Assembly (NCBI GenBank): GCA_002360535.1
Contig: DEQR01000075.1
Span: forward strand, 1-56,875
Length of the DNA stretch: 56,875 nucleotides
Direction of reading: 5' to 3'
Source of the DNA: Thiobacillus sp. UBA3361
Lineage (GTDB): Bacteria; Pseudomonadota; Gammaproteobacteria; Burkholderiales; Thiobacillaceae
Shown here: positions 41,834-49,588 of the stretch, piece after piece
How the letters are laid out: each line of letters begins with the position of its first letter
How positions within the stretch are numbered: position 1 is the first letter of the stretch
Position numbers and translations under genes: made by a program
The notes under the pieces: model-generated
What the model saw: the letters and a program-made list of their open reading frames with translations, nothing else
What the model was told of the DNA's origin: nothing
Database searches by the model: none

Positions 41834-43171
41834 TCAAACGATCAGGGTATGGACAAGGCCGATGGCGGCGCAGGCGCCGATGACCTTCATGATGTCGATC
41901 TTGTATTTCCACAGGGCGATGAAGGCGGCCACGGAGATCAGGGCATAGAACCACTCGAAGCCGCCGGTGAAGGGCGCCGCCTCGGTGGCGCGCGGCCAGA
42001 TCACATGCCAGCCGAAAAAGATGGCCAGATTCAGGATCACCCCCACCACGGCGGCGGTAATGCCGGTCAGGGGCGCGGTGAACTTGAGGTCGCCGTGGGT
42101 GGATTCCACCAGGGGCGCGCCAGCCAGGATGAAGATGAAGCTGGGCAGGAAGGTGAAGAAGGTGGCCACCGAGGCCCCGGCGAAGCCGGCCAGGAACAGG
42201 GCGTCCGGTCCGAAGATTTCCTTGGTCCAGGCGCCGACGAAACCTACGAAGGACACCACCATGATGAGCGGCCCGGGCGTGGTCTCGCCCAGGGCGAGGC
42301 CGTCGATCATCTGGGTGCCGGTGAGCCAGCCGTAGGTCTCCACGCCGCCCTGATAGACATAGGGCAGCACCGCGTAGGCGCCGCCGAAGGTGACCAGGGC
42401 GGCCTTGGTGAAGAACTCGCCCATGTCCTTCAGCACCGGATCGCTCAACGTTAGCATGGCCGCGCCCCAGATAGCCAGGCCAGCCACCAGCAGCAGGGCC
42501 AGGTACACGGGCTTGAACCGGGTGTGTTCCGGCGCGGGGGTATCGTCGTCCAGCAGGGCGGGGCCGTATTGCTTGTTGGACGCGCCGTGGCCGCCCCCCA
42601 CCTTGAACTTGTCCGGCCACACCCTGCCGCCCAGGGCGCCCAGCACCCCCGCCCCGAGGACGATGTAGGGGAAGGGAATCTTCAGGGCGAAGATGGCGAT
42701 GAAAGACAGCGCCGCCATGGCCCAGAGCAGGTTGTTCTTCAACGCCCGTGAGCCGATACGCCAGGCCGCGAACACGACGATGGCCACCACCGCCGGTTTG
42801 ATGCCGTTGAACACCCCCTGCACGAAGGTGACGTCACCGAAGGCCATATAGATGTAGGTCAGCGCCGTCAGGATGAACAGGGAGGGCAACACGAACAGGG
42901 TGCCGGCGATGATGCCGCCCCAGGTGCGGTGCAGCAGCCAGCCGATGTAGATGGCCAGCTGCTGGGCCTCGGGGCCGGGCAGGACCATGCAGTAATTGAG
43001 GGCGTGCAGGAAGCGGTGCTCGCTGATCCAGCGGCGTTTCTCCACCAGCTCCTGGTGCATGATGGCGATCTGCCCGGCGGGGCCTCCGAAGCTGATGAAA
43101 CCCAGTTTCAGCCAGTACAGGAAGGCCTCCCGGAACGAAGGATGGGCGGGGCGTTGCGGGGCGTCATTCAC
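41834..43171 (-). CDS. chrA: Chromate efflux transporter ChrA
   Basis: A 445-residue CHR-family transporter that exports chromate, a sulfate analogue. It has the two homologous halves of long-chain ChrA: FLYWLKLGFISFGGPAGQIA with the PGPEAQQLA motif in the first, and FFTKAALVTFGGAYAVLPYV with LALGETTPGPLIMV in the second. A hydrophilic linker joins them. It starts with GTG 43171, supported by AGGAG, and overlaps the chrB stop by 8 bases, so the two are coupled. Confidence 0.95.
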   Translation of the reverse strand: MNDAPQRPAHPSFREAFLYWLKLGFISFGGPAGQIAIMHQELVEKRRWISEHRFLHALNYCMVLPGPEAQQLAIYIGWLLHRTWGGIIAGTLFVLPSLFILTALTYIYMAFGDVTFVQGVFNGIKPAVVAIVVFAAWRIGSRALKNNLLWAMAALSFIAIFALKIPFPYIVLGAGVLGALGGRVWPDKFKVGGGHGASNKQYGPALLDDDTPAPEHTRFKPVYLALLLVAGLAIWGAAMLTLSDPVLKDMGEFFTKAALVTFGGAYAVLPYVYQGGVETYGWLTGTQMIDGLALGETTPGPLIMVVSFVGFVGAWTKEIFGPDALFLAGFAGASVATFFTFLPSFIFILAGAPLVESTHGDLKFTAPLTGITAAVVGVILNLAIFFGWHVIWPRATEAAPFTGGFEWFYALISVAAFIALWKYKIDIMKVIGACAAIGLVHTLIV

Positions 43172-44105
43172 CGGCGGGTTCTCCTGGCTGATAGTGGGTG
43201 TAGAGGAAATCGAAAGTCTTGCCGGCGGCGGCCAGCAGGGCGTCGTCGTCCGCCAGGGTGGCGCGCATGCCGGCCAGGAGGGCCTCCAGGCCGGCCGCTT
43301 CGGGCAGTGGCGCGCCGCCCACGTCCAGGTAGTGCACCAGGCGGCCGATGCGCGCCAGGGCCGGGTCGGCATCCAGCCCAAAACTGGCCAGCAGCGTCTC
43401 GAAGCTCACCCACTCCAGGCCGTCGGCGGTTCGGGTATGCGAAAAGGCGGCACCGTCGAAGTCAAAGCCCAGCGCATCGGCCGGGCAGTCGATGGGCCTG
43501 GCCAGCAAGAGGATGCGCGCCTCGCGGTCTATGAAACGGCGGATCAGCCAGGCGCTGGCCAGCCGATCCACCCAGGGGCGGGCGCGGGTGGCCCAGGCGC
43601 GGCCCTGGTATTCACTGATGTCCAGCCTGGCCAGCCTGGCCTGCCGGCTGCCAGGCTCGCCGCTCTCTGCCAGCAGCTCCAGTTCCAGCAAGGCGGACGC
43701 GGCGGCCTCCGCGGACGCACCGGGGAAAAAGTCGATGGCCCGCAGCTGTTCCAGTTCGCGGCGCAGCTTGGCCAGCTGCCGGCGGCCGGGAACTGCATCG
43801 GCGGCACGCAGTTCGGCGGCCTGCGCCAGGAAATGCCGGTACTCCCCGGTGCGCTCGAACAGGGCCAGGTAGCGGGCCGCCTGGTCCGCATCGGCCGGCT
43901 CGGCGACCAGCCTCTCGGCGGTGCCGCCGCTCGCCTCGACCTCGACGGCCAGATCGGCGAAAGCAGCGGCGTGTTCTGCCGGCAGGAGCCAGACCCCGTC
44001 GCGCAGGGCGGCGGCGCCAGCCGCTTTCATCGACCGCCACACGCGCATGCGCAGGCCGGCTTGGGATGCGGGCAGGGACAGGAGGAGCAGATGCCAGGCG
44101 GGCAA
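43164..44105 (-). CDS. chrB: ChrB, chromate-responsive regulator
   Basis: A protein of about 313 residues with the ChrB N-terminal domain (WHLLLLSLPASQAGLRMRVW, then AALRDGVWLLP) and the C-terminal ChrB domain (RPWVDRLASAWLIRRFID, then FDFDGAAFSH and VHYLDVG). ChrB is the chromate-sensing regulator of chrA. The start is uncertain: no ATG lies before the conserved N-terminus, and TTG 44105 gives the expected length but has no ribosome site. A -35-like TTGCAA and -10-like ATAACA end only a few bases before it, so the mRNA may be leaderless. The operator-like palindrome lies immediately upstream. Confidence 0.88.
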   Translation of the reverse strand: MPAWHLLLLSLPASQAGLRMRVWRSMKAAGAAALRDGVWLLPAEHAAAFADLAVEVEASGGTAERLVAEPADADQAARYLALFERTGEYRHFLAQAAELRAADAVPGRRQLAKLRRELEQLRAIDFFPGASAEAAASALLELELLAESGEPGSRQARLARLDISEYQGRAWATRARPWVDRLASAWLIRRFIDREARILLLARPIDCPADALGFDFDGAAFSHTRTADGLEWVSFETLLASFGLDADPALARIGRLVHYLDVGGAPLPEAAGLEALLAGMRATLADDDALLAAAGKTFDFLYTHYQPGEPAGE

Positions 44106-44121
44106 TTTTTTTGTTATGGAC

Positions 44122-44146
44122 GCAACATTGATGTTGCAAGTGTAAC
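44122..44146 (-). promoter_or_regulatory. Operator-like palindrome and GTTAC element before chrB
   Basis: GCAACATTGATGTTGC (44122-44137) is a perfect palindrome with 7-bp arms. On the minus strand it is preceded by GTTACACTTGCAAC (44146-44133), almost identical to GTTACACATTGCAAC at 26811. It overlaps the candidate -35 and spacer of the chrB promoter, so a bound protein would control chrBAC. Confidence 0.6.
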
Positions 44147-44257
44147 TTATATTGTCCGACCAGGGGGCACTCCGAAGAAGTGCCCGCCGGTGCCAAGCAC
44201 GGTTCGCCACCCTGCCCGCGCTTGAGGTACATTGGGGGCATGCACAGGAGCACCACC

Positions 44258-44470
44258 ATGGATCTGACCCCCGAGGAACTCGCAGAAATCAACGCCCGCA
44301 TACTTGCCCTGGAAACGGAGCACAGGGACATGGACAAAGCCATCGAACACCTGATCCAGACTGGTTATCCGGACGAACTGGGTCTCAAGCGCCTGAAGAA
44401 GCGCAAGCTGCACATCAAGGACGAGATCGCGCGGCTGAAGATGATGATGATGCCGGACGTACCGGCCTGA
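44258..44470 (+). CDS. YdcH-like DUF465 protein
   Basis: A 70-residue helical hairpin protein of the DUF465/YdcH type: EELAEINARILALETEHRDM, then a short turn and LKRLKKRKLHIKDEIARLK. The function of the family is unknown. ATG 44258 is chosen because AGGAG lies 8 bases upstream; ATG 44240 is in frame but lacks such a site. The C-terminus ends in a run of methionines (MMMMPDVPA). Confidence 0.8.
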   Translation: MDLTPEELAEINARILALETEHRDMDKAIEHLIQTGYPDELGLKRLKKRKLHIKDEIARLKMMMMPDVPA

Positions 44471-44476
44471 CACCGC

Positions 44477-44502
44477 GGCCCGCCTATCGCCGGCGGGCCT
44501 TT
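44477..44502. terminator. Convergent terminator hairpin
   Basis: GGCCCGCC (44477-44484) pairs with GGCGGGCC (44492-44499) around a 7-nt loop, followed by TTT. It lies between the converging YdcH-like and UspA genes and can serve both, though the T-run is short. Confidence 0.6.
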
Positions 44503-44521
44503 CCCGATATTCGGTCCGCGT

Positions 44522-44944
44522 CTATTTGATCAATGTCACCGGCACGGGCGAGTGGTGCAGCACCTTGCTGGACACGGAGCCCAGCAACAGCCCGCCTAGG
44601 GCGCCCATGCCGCGGGTGCCCATGACGATCTGGTGGCACTCCAATTCCTCGGCCAGTCGCACGATCATCTCCGCCGGGTCTCCCTCGGCCACATGTGTCC
44701 GGTACCTCACCCCAGCCGCCCGCAACACTGCCTCGGCCTCGCGCAGGGCCTCTTCAGCGCCGCTGCTCTGCATCTCCACGATGTCATCCACCACCAAGTG
44801 GCTTTTCACCTCCCAGCTGTCGATGACCGGCTCGACGTGCAACAGATGCACCTCCATTTCGCGGATCAGGGGCAGCATCCGCACAGCATGGCGAACCGCG
44901 CGCAATGCGGGCTGGGAACCGTCGGTGGGGATCAGCAGCTTCAT
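44522..44944 (-). CDS. UspA universal stress protein
   Basis: A 140-residue single UspA domain: KLLIPTDGSQPALRAVRHAV at the start and the ATP-binding loop GTRGMGALGGLLLGSVSSKVL before PVPVTLIK. ATG 44944 has GAGGAG upstream; a longer frame to 44983 is unlikely. It is divergent from the carrier gene at 45072 across 127 bp. Confidence 0.92.
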   Translation of the reverse strand: MKLLIPTDGSQPALRAVRHAVRMLPLIREMEVHLLHVEPVIDSWEVKSHLVVDDIVEMQSSGAEEALREAEAVLRAAGVRYRTHVAEGDPAEMIVRLAEELECHQIVMGTRGMGALGGLLLGSVSSKVLHHSPVPVTLIK

Positions 44945-45071
44945 GCCTGGACTCCTCGCGTCATGTGCGCCCTCGGAGGGCACAATTCAATAATAGCTAT
45001 TGCCCGGCCTTAAGTTTCGTGCGCTTCCTCTGGCCTAGAATGCGCTGCCTCCGATCCCCAGCCGGCCCATC

Positions 45072-46385
45072 ATGAAACGTGCCCCGTTGCTGCTCAGCCT
45101 GCCCGCCCTGCCCGCCCATGCGGGCGACCTGCCCGCGCTGCTGGGCATCCCGGTGGATTTCATCCTGTTCACCCTGACCCTGCTGGGGGTGGCCCTTTTC
45201 CACCACCACACCCTGAAGGTGGCCCTTACCGGCCTGACGGTCATCACCCTGTACAAGCTAGGCTTCACCGGCATCCACGGCATGGCCGGCCTGGACGGCC
45301 TGCTGGCCCACCTGGGCCATGAGGCGGTCACCCTTCTGAACCTGCTCGCCCTGCTGCTGGGCTTCGCCATCCTGGCGCGGCATTTCGAGGCGAGCGGCGT
45401 GCCGGAGATACTGCCACGCTGGCTGCCGGACGATTGGAAAGGCGGCTTCGTACTGCTGGTGATGGTGTTCGTGCTGTCGTCCTTCCTGGACAACATCGCC
45501 GCCGCCCTGATAGGCGGTACCGTCGCCGGGCACGTATTCAAGCGCCGGGTGCACATCGGTTACCTGGCGGCCATCGTCGCCGCCTCCAATGCCGGCGGCT
45601 CGGGCTCGGTGGTGGGCGACACCACCACCACCATGATGTGGATCGACGGCGTGGCGCCCCTGGACGTCATCCACGCCTACGTGGCGGCGGTGCCCGCCCT
45701 GCTGGTCTTCGGCGTCGTCGCCGCCCGGCAGCAGGCCGCCTTTGCCCCCATCCAGAAGGACCCCAGGCCGGACGCGCGGGTGGATTGGCTGCGCCTGGGG
45801 GTGGTCGGCCTGGTGCTGGCGGCGGCCATCACGACCAACGTGACCGTCAACCTCGCCGCGCCGCAACTGGCCGATGCCTTCCCCTTTCTGGGTGCCGCGG
45901 TCTGGGTCGCCCTGCTGCTGGCCGCGCCGCTGCGCAAGCCGGAATGGCGCCTGCTGCCCGAGGCCCTCAAGGGCAGCGCCTTCCTGCTCTCACTCGTGCT
46001 GTGCGCCTCCATGATGCCGGTGGAGGAACTGCCGCCCGCCTCCTGGCCCACCGCCCTGACGCTGGGTTTCGTCTCGGCGGTGTTCGACAACATCCCGCTC
46101 ACCGCCCTGGCCCTCAATCAGGGCGGCTATGACTGGGGCATGCTGGCCTATGCCGTGGGTTTCGGCGGTTCCATGATCTGGTTCGGCTCCTCTGCCGGCG
46201 TGGCCCTGTCCAACCTGTTTCCCGAAGCACGCTCGGTGCTGGACTGGCTGCGTCACGGCTGGCACGTGGCCGCGGCCTACGTCATCGGTTTCCTGATCTC
46301 CCTGGCCCTGTTGGGCTGGCACCCCCACACGCCCCACAAGGCCGTGGCCGAGCCGCCACCCGCCGCCTCCCGGACGGCCCACTGA
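45072..46385 (+). CDS. CitMHS/NhaD-like ion carrier
   Basis: A 437-residue polytopic carrier of the ion-transporter superfamily (putative citrate transport / NhaD-like). The two half-repeats show SSFLDNIAAALIGGTVAG followed by SNAGGSGSVVGDTTTTMMW, and VSAVFDNIPLTALALNQGG followed by GGSMIWFGSSAGVAL. The DNI motifs are those of Na+/H+ antiporters and arsenite/citrate carriers. The N-terminus looks signal-like. The substrate is not predictable, and no arsenic or citrate genes adjoin. Confidence 0.8.
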   Translation: MKRAPLLLSLPALPAHAGDLPALLGIPVDFILFTLTLLGVALFHHHTLKVALTGLTVITLYKLGFTGIHGMAGLDGLLAHLGHEAVTLLNLLALLLGFAILARHFEASGVPEILPRWLPDDWKGGFVLLVMVFVLSSFLDNIAAALIGGTVAGHVFKRRVHIGYLAAIVAASNAGGSGSVVGDTTTTMMWIDGVAPLDVIHAYVAAVPALLVFGVVAARQQAAFAPIQKDPRPDARVDWLRLGVVGLVLAAAITTNVTVNLAAPQLADAFPFLGAAVWVALLLAAPLRKPEWRLLPEALKGSAFLLSLVLCASMMPVEELPPASWPTALTLGFVSAVFDNIPLTALALNQGGYDWGMLAYAVGFGGSMIWFGSSAGVALSNLFPEARSVLDWLRHGWHVAAAYVIGFLISLALLGWHPHTPHKAVAEPPPAASRTAH

Positions 46386-46393
46386 GGCGTCGG

Positions 46394-46792
46394 CTACTCC
46401 CCGTCGCCGTAGGGATAGCGGGCGTGGCCGAAGCGCACCGACAGCACCGCCAGGGTGAGCAGCAGAATGGCGGCGGCCACGCCCAGCATGTGCCACATGT
46501 CCAGGTTCTTCATGTCCAGCACCAGGTAGCGGGCCAGGGCGACGATGGCAATGTAGATCGGGAAGCGCACCGGCAGTTTGCCGGACTTGAAGTACAGGCC
46601 GACCATGGCCAGGATTTCCAGATACAGGAACAACAGCAGCAGGTCCGCCAGGGTGACCACGCCCGCGTCCAGCATGGTCCGTACCTCGCTGATGCTGGCC
46701 ACCACCGTGGCGACGACGATGACGATCAGGCCCAGGTATTCCAAGAAACCGAGCACGGTTTCCGCGTGGTGGGTGAAAACGTTCTGTCGCAT
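46394..46792 (-). CDS. psiE: PsiE family membrane protein
   Basis: A 132-residue protein with four TM segments (LGLIVIVVATVVAS; LLLLFLYLEILAMVGLYF; IYIAIVALARYLVL; GVAAAILLLTLAVLSV) and the family pattern HHAETVLGFLEYL ... RFPIYIAIVALARY. PsiE proteins are named for phosphate-starvation induction in E. coli; the function is unknown. It converges with the carrier gene, 8 bp between the stops. Confidence 0.88.
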   Translation of the reverse strand: MRQNVFTHHAETVLGFLEYLGLIVIVVATVVASISEVRTMLDAGVVTLADLLLLFLYLEILAMVGLYFKSGKLPVRFPIYIAIVALARYLVLDMKNLDMWHMLGVAAAILLLTLAVLSVRFGHARYPYGDGE

Positions 46793-46928
46793 GCCCCTTG
46801 CTCCTCCGCAGCCTGGAAACGTGGGGATTAGGCGTCCTGGGACGGTGCCGCGTCAAGCCACCGCGGGTGCTCTTGCCTGTTGACGCGGGAGGGCGGAAGC
46901 TTGGGTCTCGTCCGAACCGAGGCCGCCC

Positions 46929-47339
46929 ATGGAGATCACCGTCTATCGGGACCAGTCCCTGCTCCGCCAGGAACGCACCCTCCCCGCCGCCGTCTATAAC
47001 CTGGCCCGCACGCTACAGCGCCGCAGCCCCAGCGGGGTGGCCTTCGTACCCATCCGCTCCATGCAGGTGCTGGCCATCCTGGACCGGGACGAATTCGTCT
47101 TCCTGGACAGCCAGCACAAGACCTGGGCCATGCTGGCCTGGCAGCGTTTTCGCCCCGACGAACGGGCTTCCCTGGACGATCCGGTGGGCTATGAGCTGGC
47201 CTGCTACGAGGAAGACGCCCTGGAGGCCATGAAACGCCTGCCTCGGGAATTCCACCTGGCCCTCCAGGCCCTGGCATCCAAGGACCGGATCGACGGGCCC
47301 GCCCGGGTGCTGAAGTTCGAGGCCCGGCGTCCCGGCTGA
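46929..47339 (+). CDS. Conserved hypothetical protein
   Basis: A 136-residue soluble protein without signal or TM segments. It starts EITVYRDQSLLRQERTLPA and has strands such as VAFVPIRSMQVLAIL and DEFVFLDSQHKTWAMLAW, then a helical C-terminal half with CYEEDALEAMKRLPREFH. I cannot assign a family. Codon use matches its neighbours, so it is likely a real gene. It is followed by a large inverted repeat. Confidence 0.65.
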   Translation: MEITVYRDQSLLRQERTLPAAVYNLARTLQRRSPSGVAFVPIRSMQVLAILDRDEFVFLDSQHKTWAMLAWQRFRPDERASLDDPVGYELACYEEDALEAMKRLPREFHLALQALASKDRIDGPARVLKFEARRPG

Positions 47340-47347
47340 GCCCCCCA

Positions 47348-47423
47348 TAGCCCGGAGGAGGCCGTCAGGCCGAGTCCGGGAGAACTTCCGGCATACCCGG
47401 ACTCGCTGCGCTCCTCCGGGCTA
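47348..47423. repeat. Inverted repeat of the TAGCCCGGA type
   Basis: The left arm (47348-47380) begins TAGCCCGGAGGAG and ends CGAGTCCGGG; the right arm (47396-47423) is its inverted partner with a 5-bp difference in the middle. The final CTA of the right arm supplies the stop codon of the antiporter gene. Similar TAGCCCGGA hairpins are dispersed in many proteobacterial genomes. It probably works as a bidirectional terminator between the two converging genes. Confidence 0.8.
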
Positions 47424-48629
47424 CCGGCCGGCCAGATCCGGCTCCCCCCTGTAAAGCAGCTTCAGACCCAAAGGCGCCACCAGGGTGGTGAAGGCCACCA
47501 CCAGCAGCATGCCGGCGTAGATCTCGTTGCTGAAGATGTTGGAGGTGCGCCCCAGCTCGGCGAAAATCAGGCCCACCTCGCCCCGGGGTACCATGGCCAC
47601 GCCGATGCGCCAGCGGGTGGCCCAGTCCTCCCGCAGCAGCAGGGCCCCCAGGATCTTGCCCGCCACCGCCAGCACCAGCATGCCCAGGGAGAATTGCCAG
47701 ATGAAGGGAGAGGTCCAGTCGATCTCCCGCATGTTCAGCGACAGGCCCACGGTGACGAAGAAGATGGGCGTGAACAGGTGCACGATGGGCCGCATCTGGC
47801 CCTCGATCTCGTGGGCGAATTTCGGGTCCGTCTTCAGGGCGATGCCGAAGGGCAGGAAAAAGAACCGGGACAAGGCCAGGCCGGCGGCAAAGCCCCCCAG
47901 CAGGGCCGGCACCCCCATGGCGTGGGCCAGCCAGGCGAAGAACAGTACCAGGGAGACGATGGTGGTGGGGATCAGCCCGGGGATGTCCGTGGCATGGTGG
48001 GCCTTGTGGATGGCCAGGGAGATGAGTTTGGCCATGCTGGGGGCGATGAGGAAGAACACCACCACGAACAAGGTCACCTTGCCGGCGTTGGTGAGGTTCA
48101 CGCCACCGCCGATGGAGAACTCGTACAGCAGGGCCAGCAGCACCACGCCCATGACGTCGTCCAGCACCGCGGCTCCCAGCACCACCTGGCCTTCCAGGCT
48201 GTTGTGGCGCTTCAGGTCCGTGAGGGCGCGGATGGTGATGCCGATGCTGGTGGCGGTGAGGGTGCCCCCCACGAACAGGGACACCAGCAGTTCCAGGCCG
48301 AAGCCCCAGAAGGCCAGGGCGAAGCCGAACAAGAAGGGCAGGAAGAAGCCCATGAGGGCCACGAAGGCGGAACGCTTGCCGCTTTTGAGCAGCTTACCCA
48401 CATCCGTCTCCAAACCCACCTCGAACAGCAGCAGGATGATGCCGATCTCCGCCAGCAACTTGATCACGTCATCCACGGCGATCCACCCCAGCAGGCTGGG
48501 CCCCACCACCACCCCGGCCATGAGTTCCCCGAGGACGGATGGCGCGCCCAGGCGCACCGCCAACTCGCCGAACAGCCGGGCGGCCAGCAGCATGAGCATC
48601 AGGTGGAGGAAAAAGACGTGGGCTTCCAT
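47421..48629 (-). CDS. CPA2 family cation/proton antiporter
   Basis: A 402-residue, 12-13 TM antiporter of the CPA2 (KefB/NapA-like) family without a TrkA domain. Features are LGAPSVLGELMAGVVVGPSLLG in TM1-2, LLLFEVGLETD, the TM5-6 ion-binding region AAVLDDVMGVVLLALL and the late MVPRGEVGLIFAELG. ATG 48629 gives the standard N-terminus. Its stop lies inside the inverted repeat downstream. It is preceded by a UspA gene on the same strand, 35 bp away. Confidence 0.9.
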   Translation of the reverse strand: MEAHVFFLHLMLMLLAARLFGELAVRLGAPSVLGELMAGVVVGPSLLGWIAVDDVIKLLAEIGIILLLFEVGLETDVGKLLKSGKRSAFVALMGFFLPFLFGFALAFWGFGLELLVSLFVGGTLTATSIGITIRALTDLKRHNSLEGQVVLGAAVLDDVMGVVLLALLYEFSIGGGVNLTNAGKVTLFVVVFFLIAPSMAKLISLAIHKAHHATDIPGLIPTTIVSLVLFFAWLAHAMGVPALLGGFAAGLALSRFFFLPFGIALKTDPKFAHEIEGQMRPIVHLFTPIFFVTVGLSLNMREIDWTSPFIWQFSLGMLVLAVAGKILGALLLREDWATRWRIGVAMVPRGEVGLIFAELGRTSNIFSNEIYAGMLLVVAFTTLVAPLGLKLLYRGEPDLAGR

Positions 48630-48664
48630 GAAATACGAAGGATCAAAGAGGCAATTGTAGGCGC

Positions 48665-49588
48665 CTACCCGTGTGCCGCCCCATTCTCCCCAGTCTCCTG
48701 GTGGTCGCACACCAGCAAGACATCACCGGCCGCCTCCGCCAGGACATGCTTGGTGACGCTCCCCAGCAGCAGGTCTTCCATGACACCCTGGCCATGCTTG
48801 CCCATGACGATGAGGTCGCAATCCTGCTCCTGTTCCTGGGCCAGTATGACCCGGCTGGTAGGGCCGTGGATGACCCGGGCGCTCACGCGCCCTGAATCCA
48901 GGCCGGCCTCGACGACGAGCCTGTCCAGTTCGGCCTGGGCCGCCTGCCGGCTCGCCATCCTGTAGCGCTCTATGGCTTCCTCCGCCACGCTGGCGAATTT
49001 CAGCTTGGACTCGAAAGGCGCTTCGAAGGCATGCAGGACCACCAACTCGGCCCCAGGGGCCACGGCGCGGGCCAGGCGGATGGCCGGGGCGGACCAGGGG
49101 GAGAAATCCACCGGCACCAGCACCCGCCGATAGGCCTCGTGGGGGATCTGCCTCACCATCAGCACCGGCCGGGTGGTCCGGCGCAACAGGCGTTCGGCGG
49201 TGGTACCCAGCAGCAGGCGACCCAGGTAGCCCTCGCCCTTGGCCCCCACCACCAACAGGTCCGCGTCCAGGGCATCCGCGTGCTCCAGCAGGGTGCGCAG
49301 CACGGTGCCTGTGGTCAGGTGGATGCCGGCCACCAGGCCGTGGGCCTGGCCAAGCTCTTGCACCAGGGCATAAAGGTTTTCCCGCGCGCGGCTCAGGATG
49401 TATTCCTCCACCCGGGCCGCGTCCAGGCCCAGCAGGCGGCGCAGACCGTCCAGGGGTCCCTGCCCCACCACGTGGCTCAGTTCCAGGCTGGCGCCGGTCT
49501 CGGCAGCCAAGCGGAAGGCGCGGTCCACCGCGTGGCGGGCGGGGGCGGAAAAATCGGTGGCGGCCAGGATGCGTGCAAGGGCGGTCAT
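48665..49588 (-). CDS. Tandem UspA protein coupled to an antiporter
   Basis: A 307-residue protein of two UspA domains (about 1-150 and 155-295). ATP-loop motifs are GAKGEGYLGRLLLGTTAERLL and GKHGQGVMEDLLLGSVTKHVL. Its ATG 49588 overlaps the stop of the KefB-like gene (ATGA), so both are translated together. With antiporter genes on both sides, it may sense nucleotide levels or stress for cation/proton exchange. Confidence 0.92.
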   Translation of the reverse strand: MTALARILAATDFSAPARHAVDRAFRLAAETGASLELSHVVGQGPLDGLRRLLGLDAARVEEYILSRARENLYALVQELGQAHGLVAGIHLTTGTVLRTLLEHADALDADLLVVGAKGEGYLGRLLLGTTAERLLRRTTRPVLMVRQIPHEAYRRVLVPVDFSPWSAPAIRLARAVAPGAELVVLHAFEAPFESKLKFASVAEEAIERYRMASRQAAQAELDRLVVEAGLDSGRVSARVIHGPTSRVILAQEQEQDCDLIVMGKHGQGVMEDLLLGSVTKHVLAEAAGDVLLVCDHQETGENGAAHG

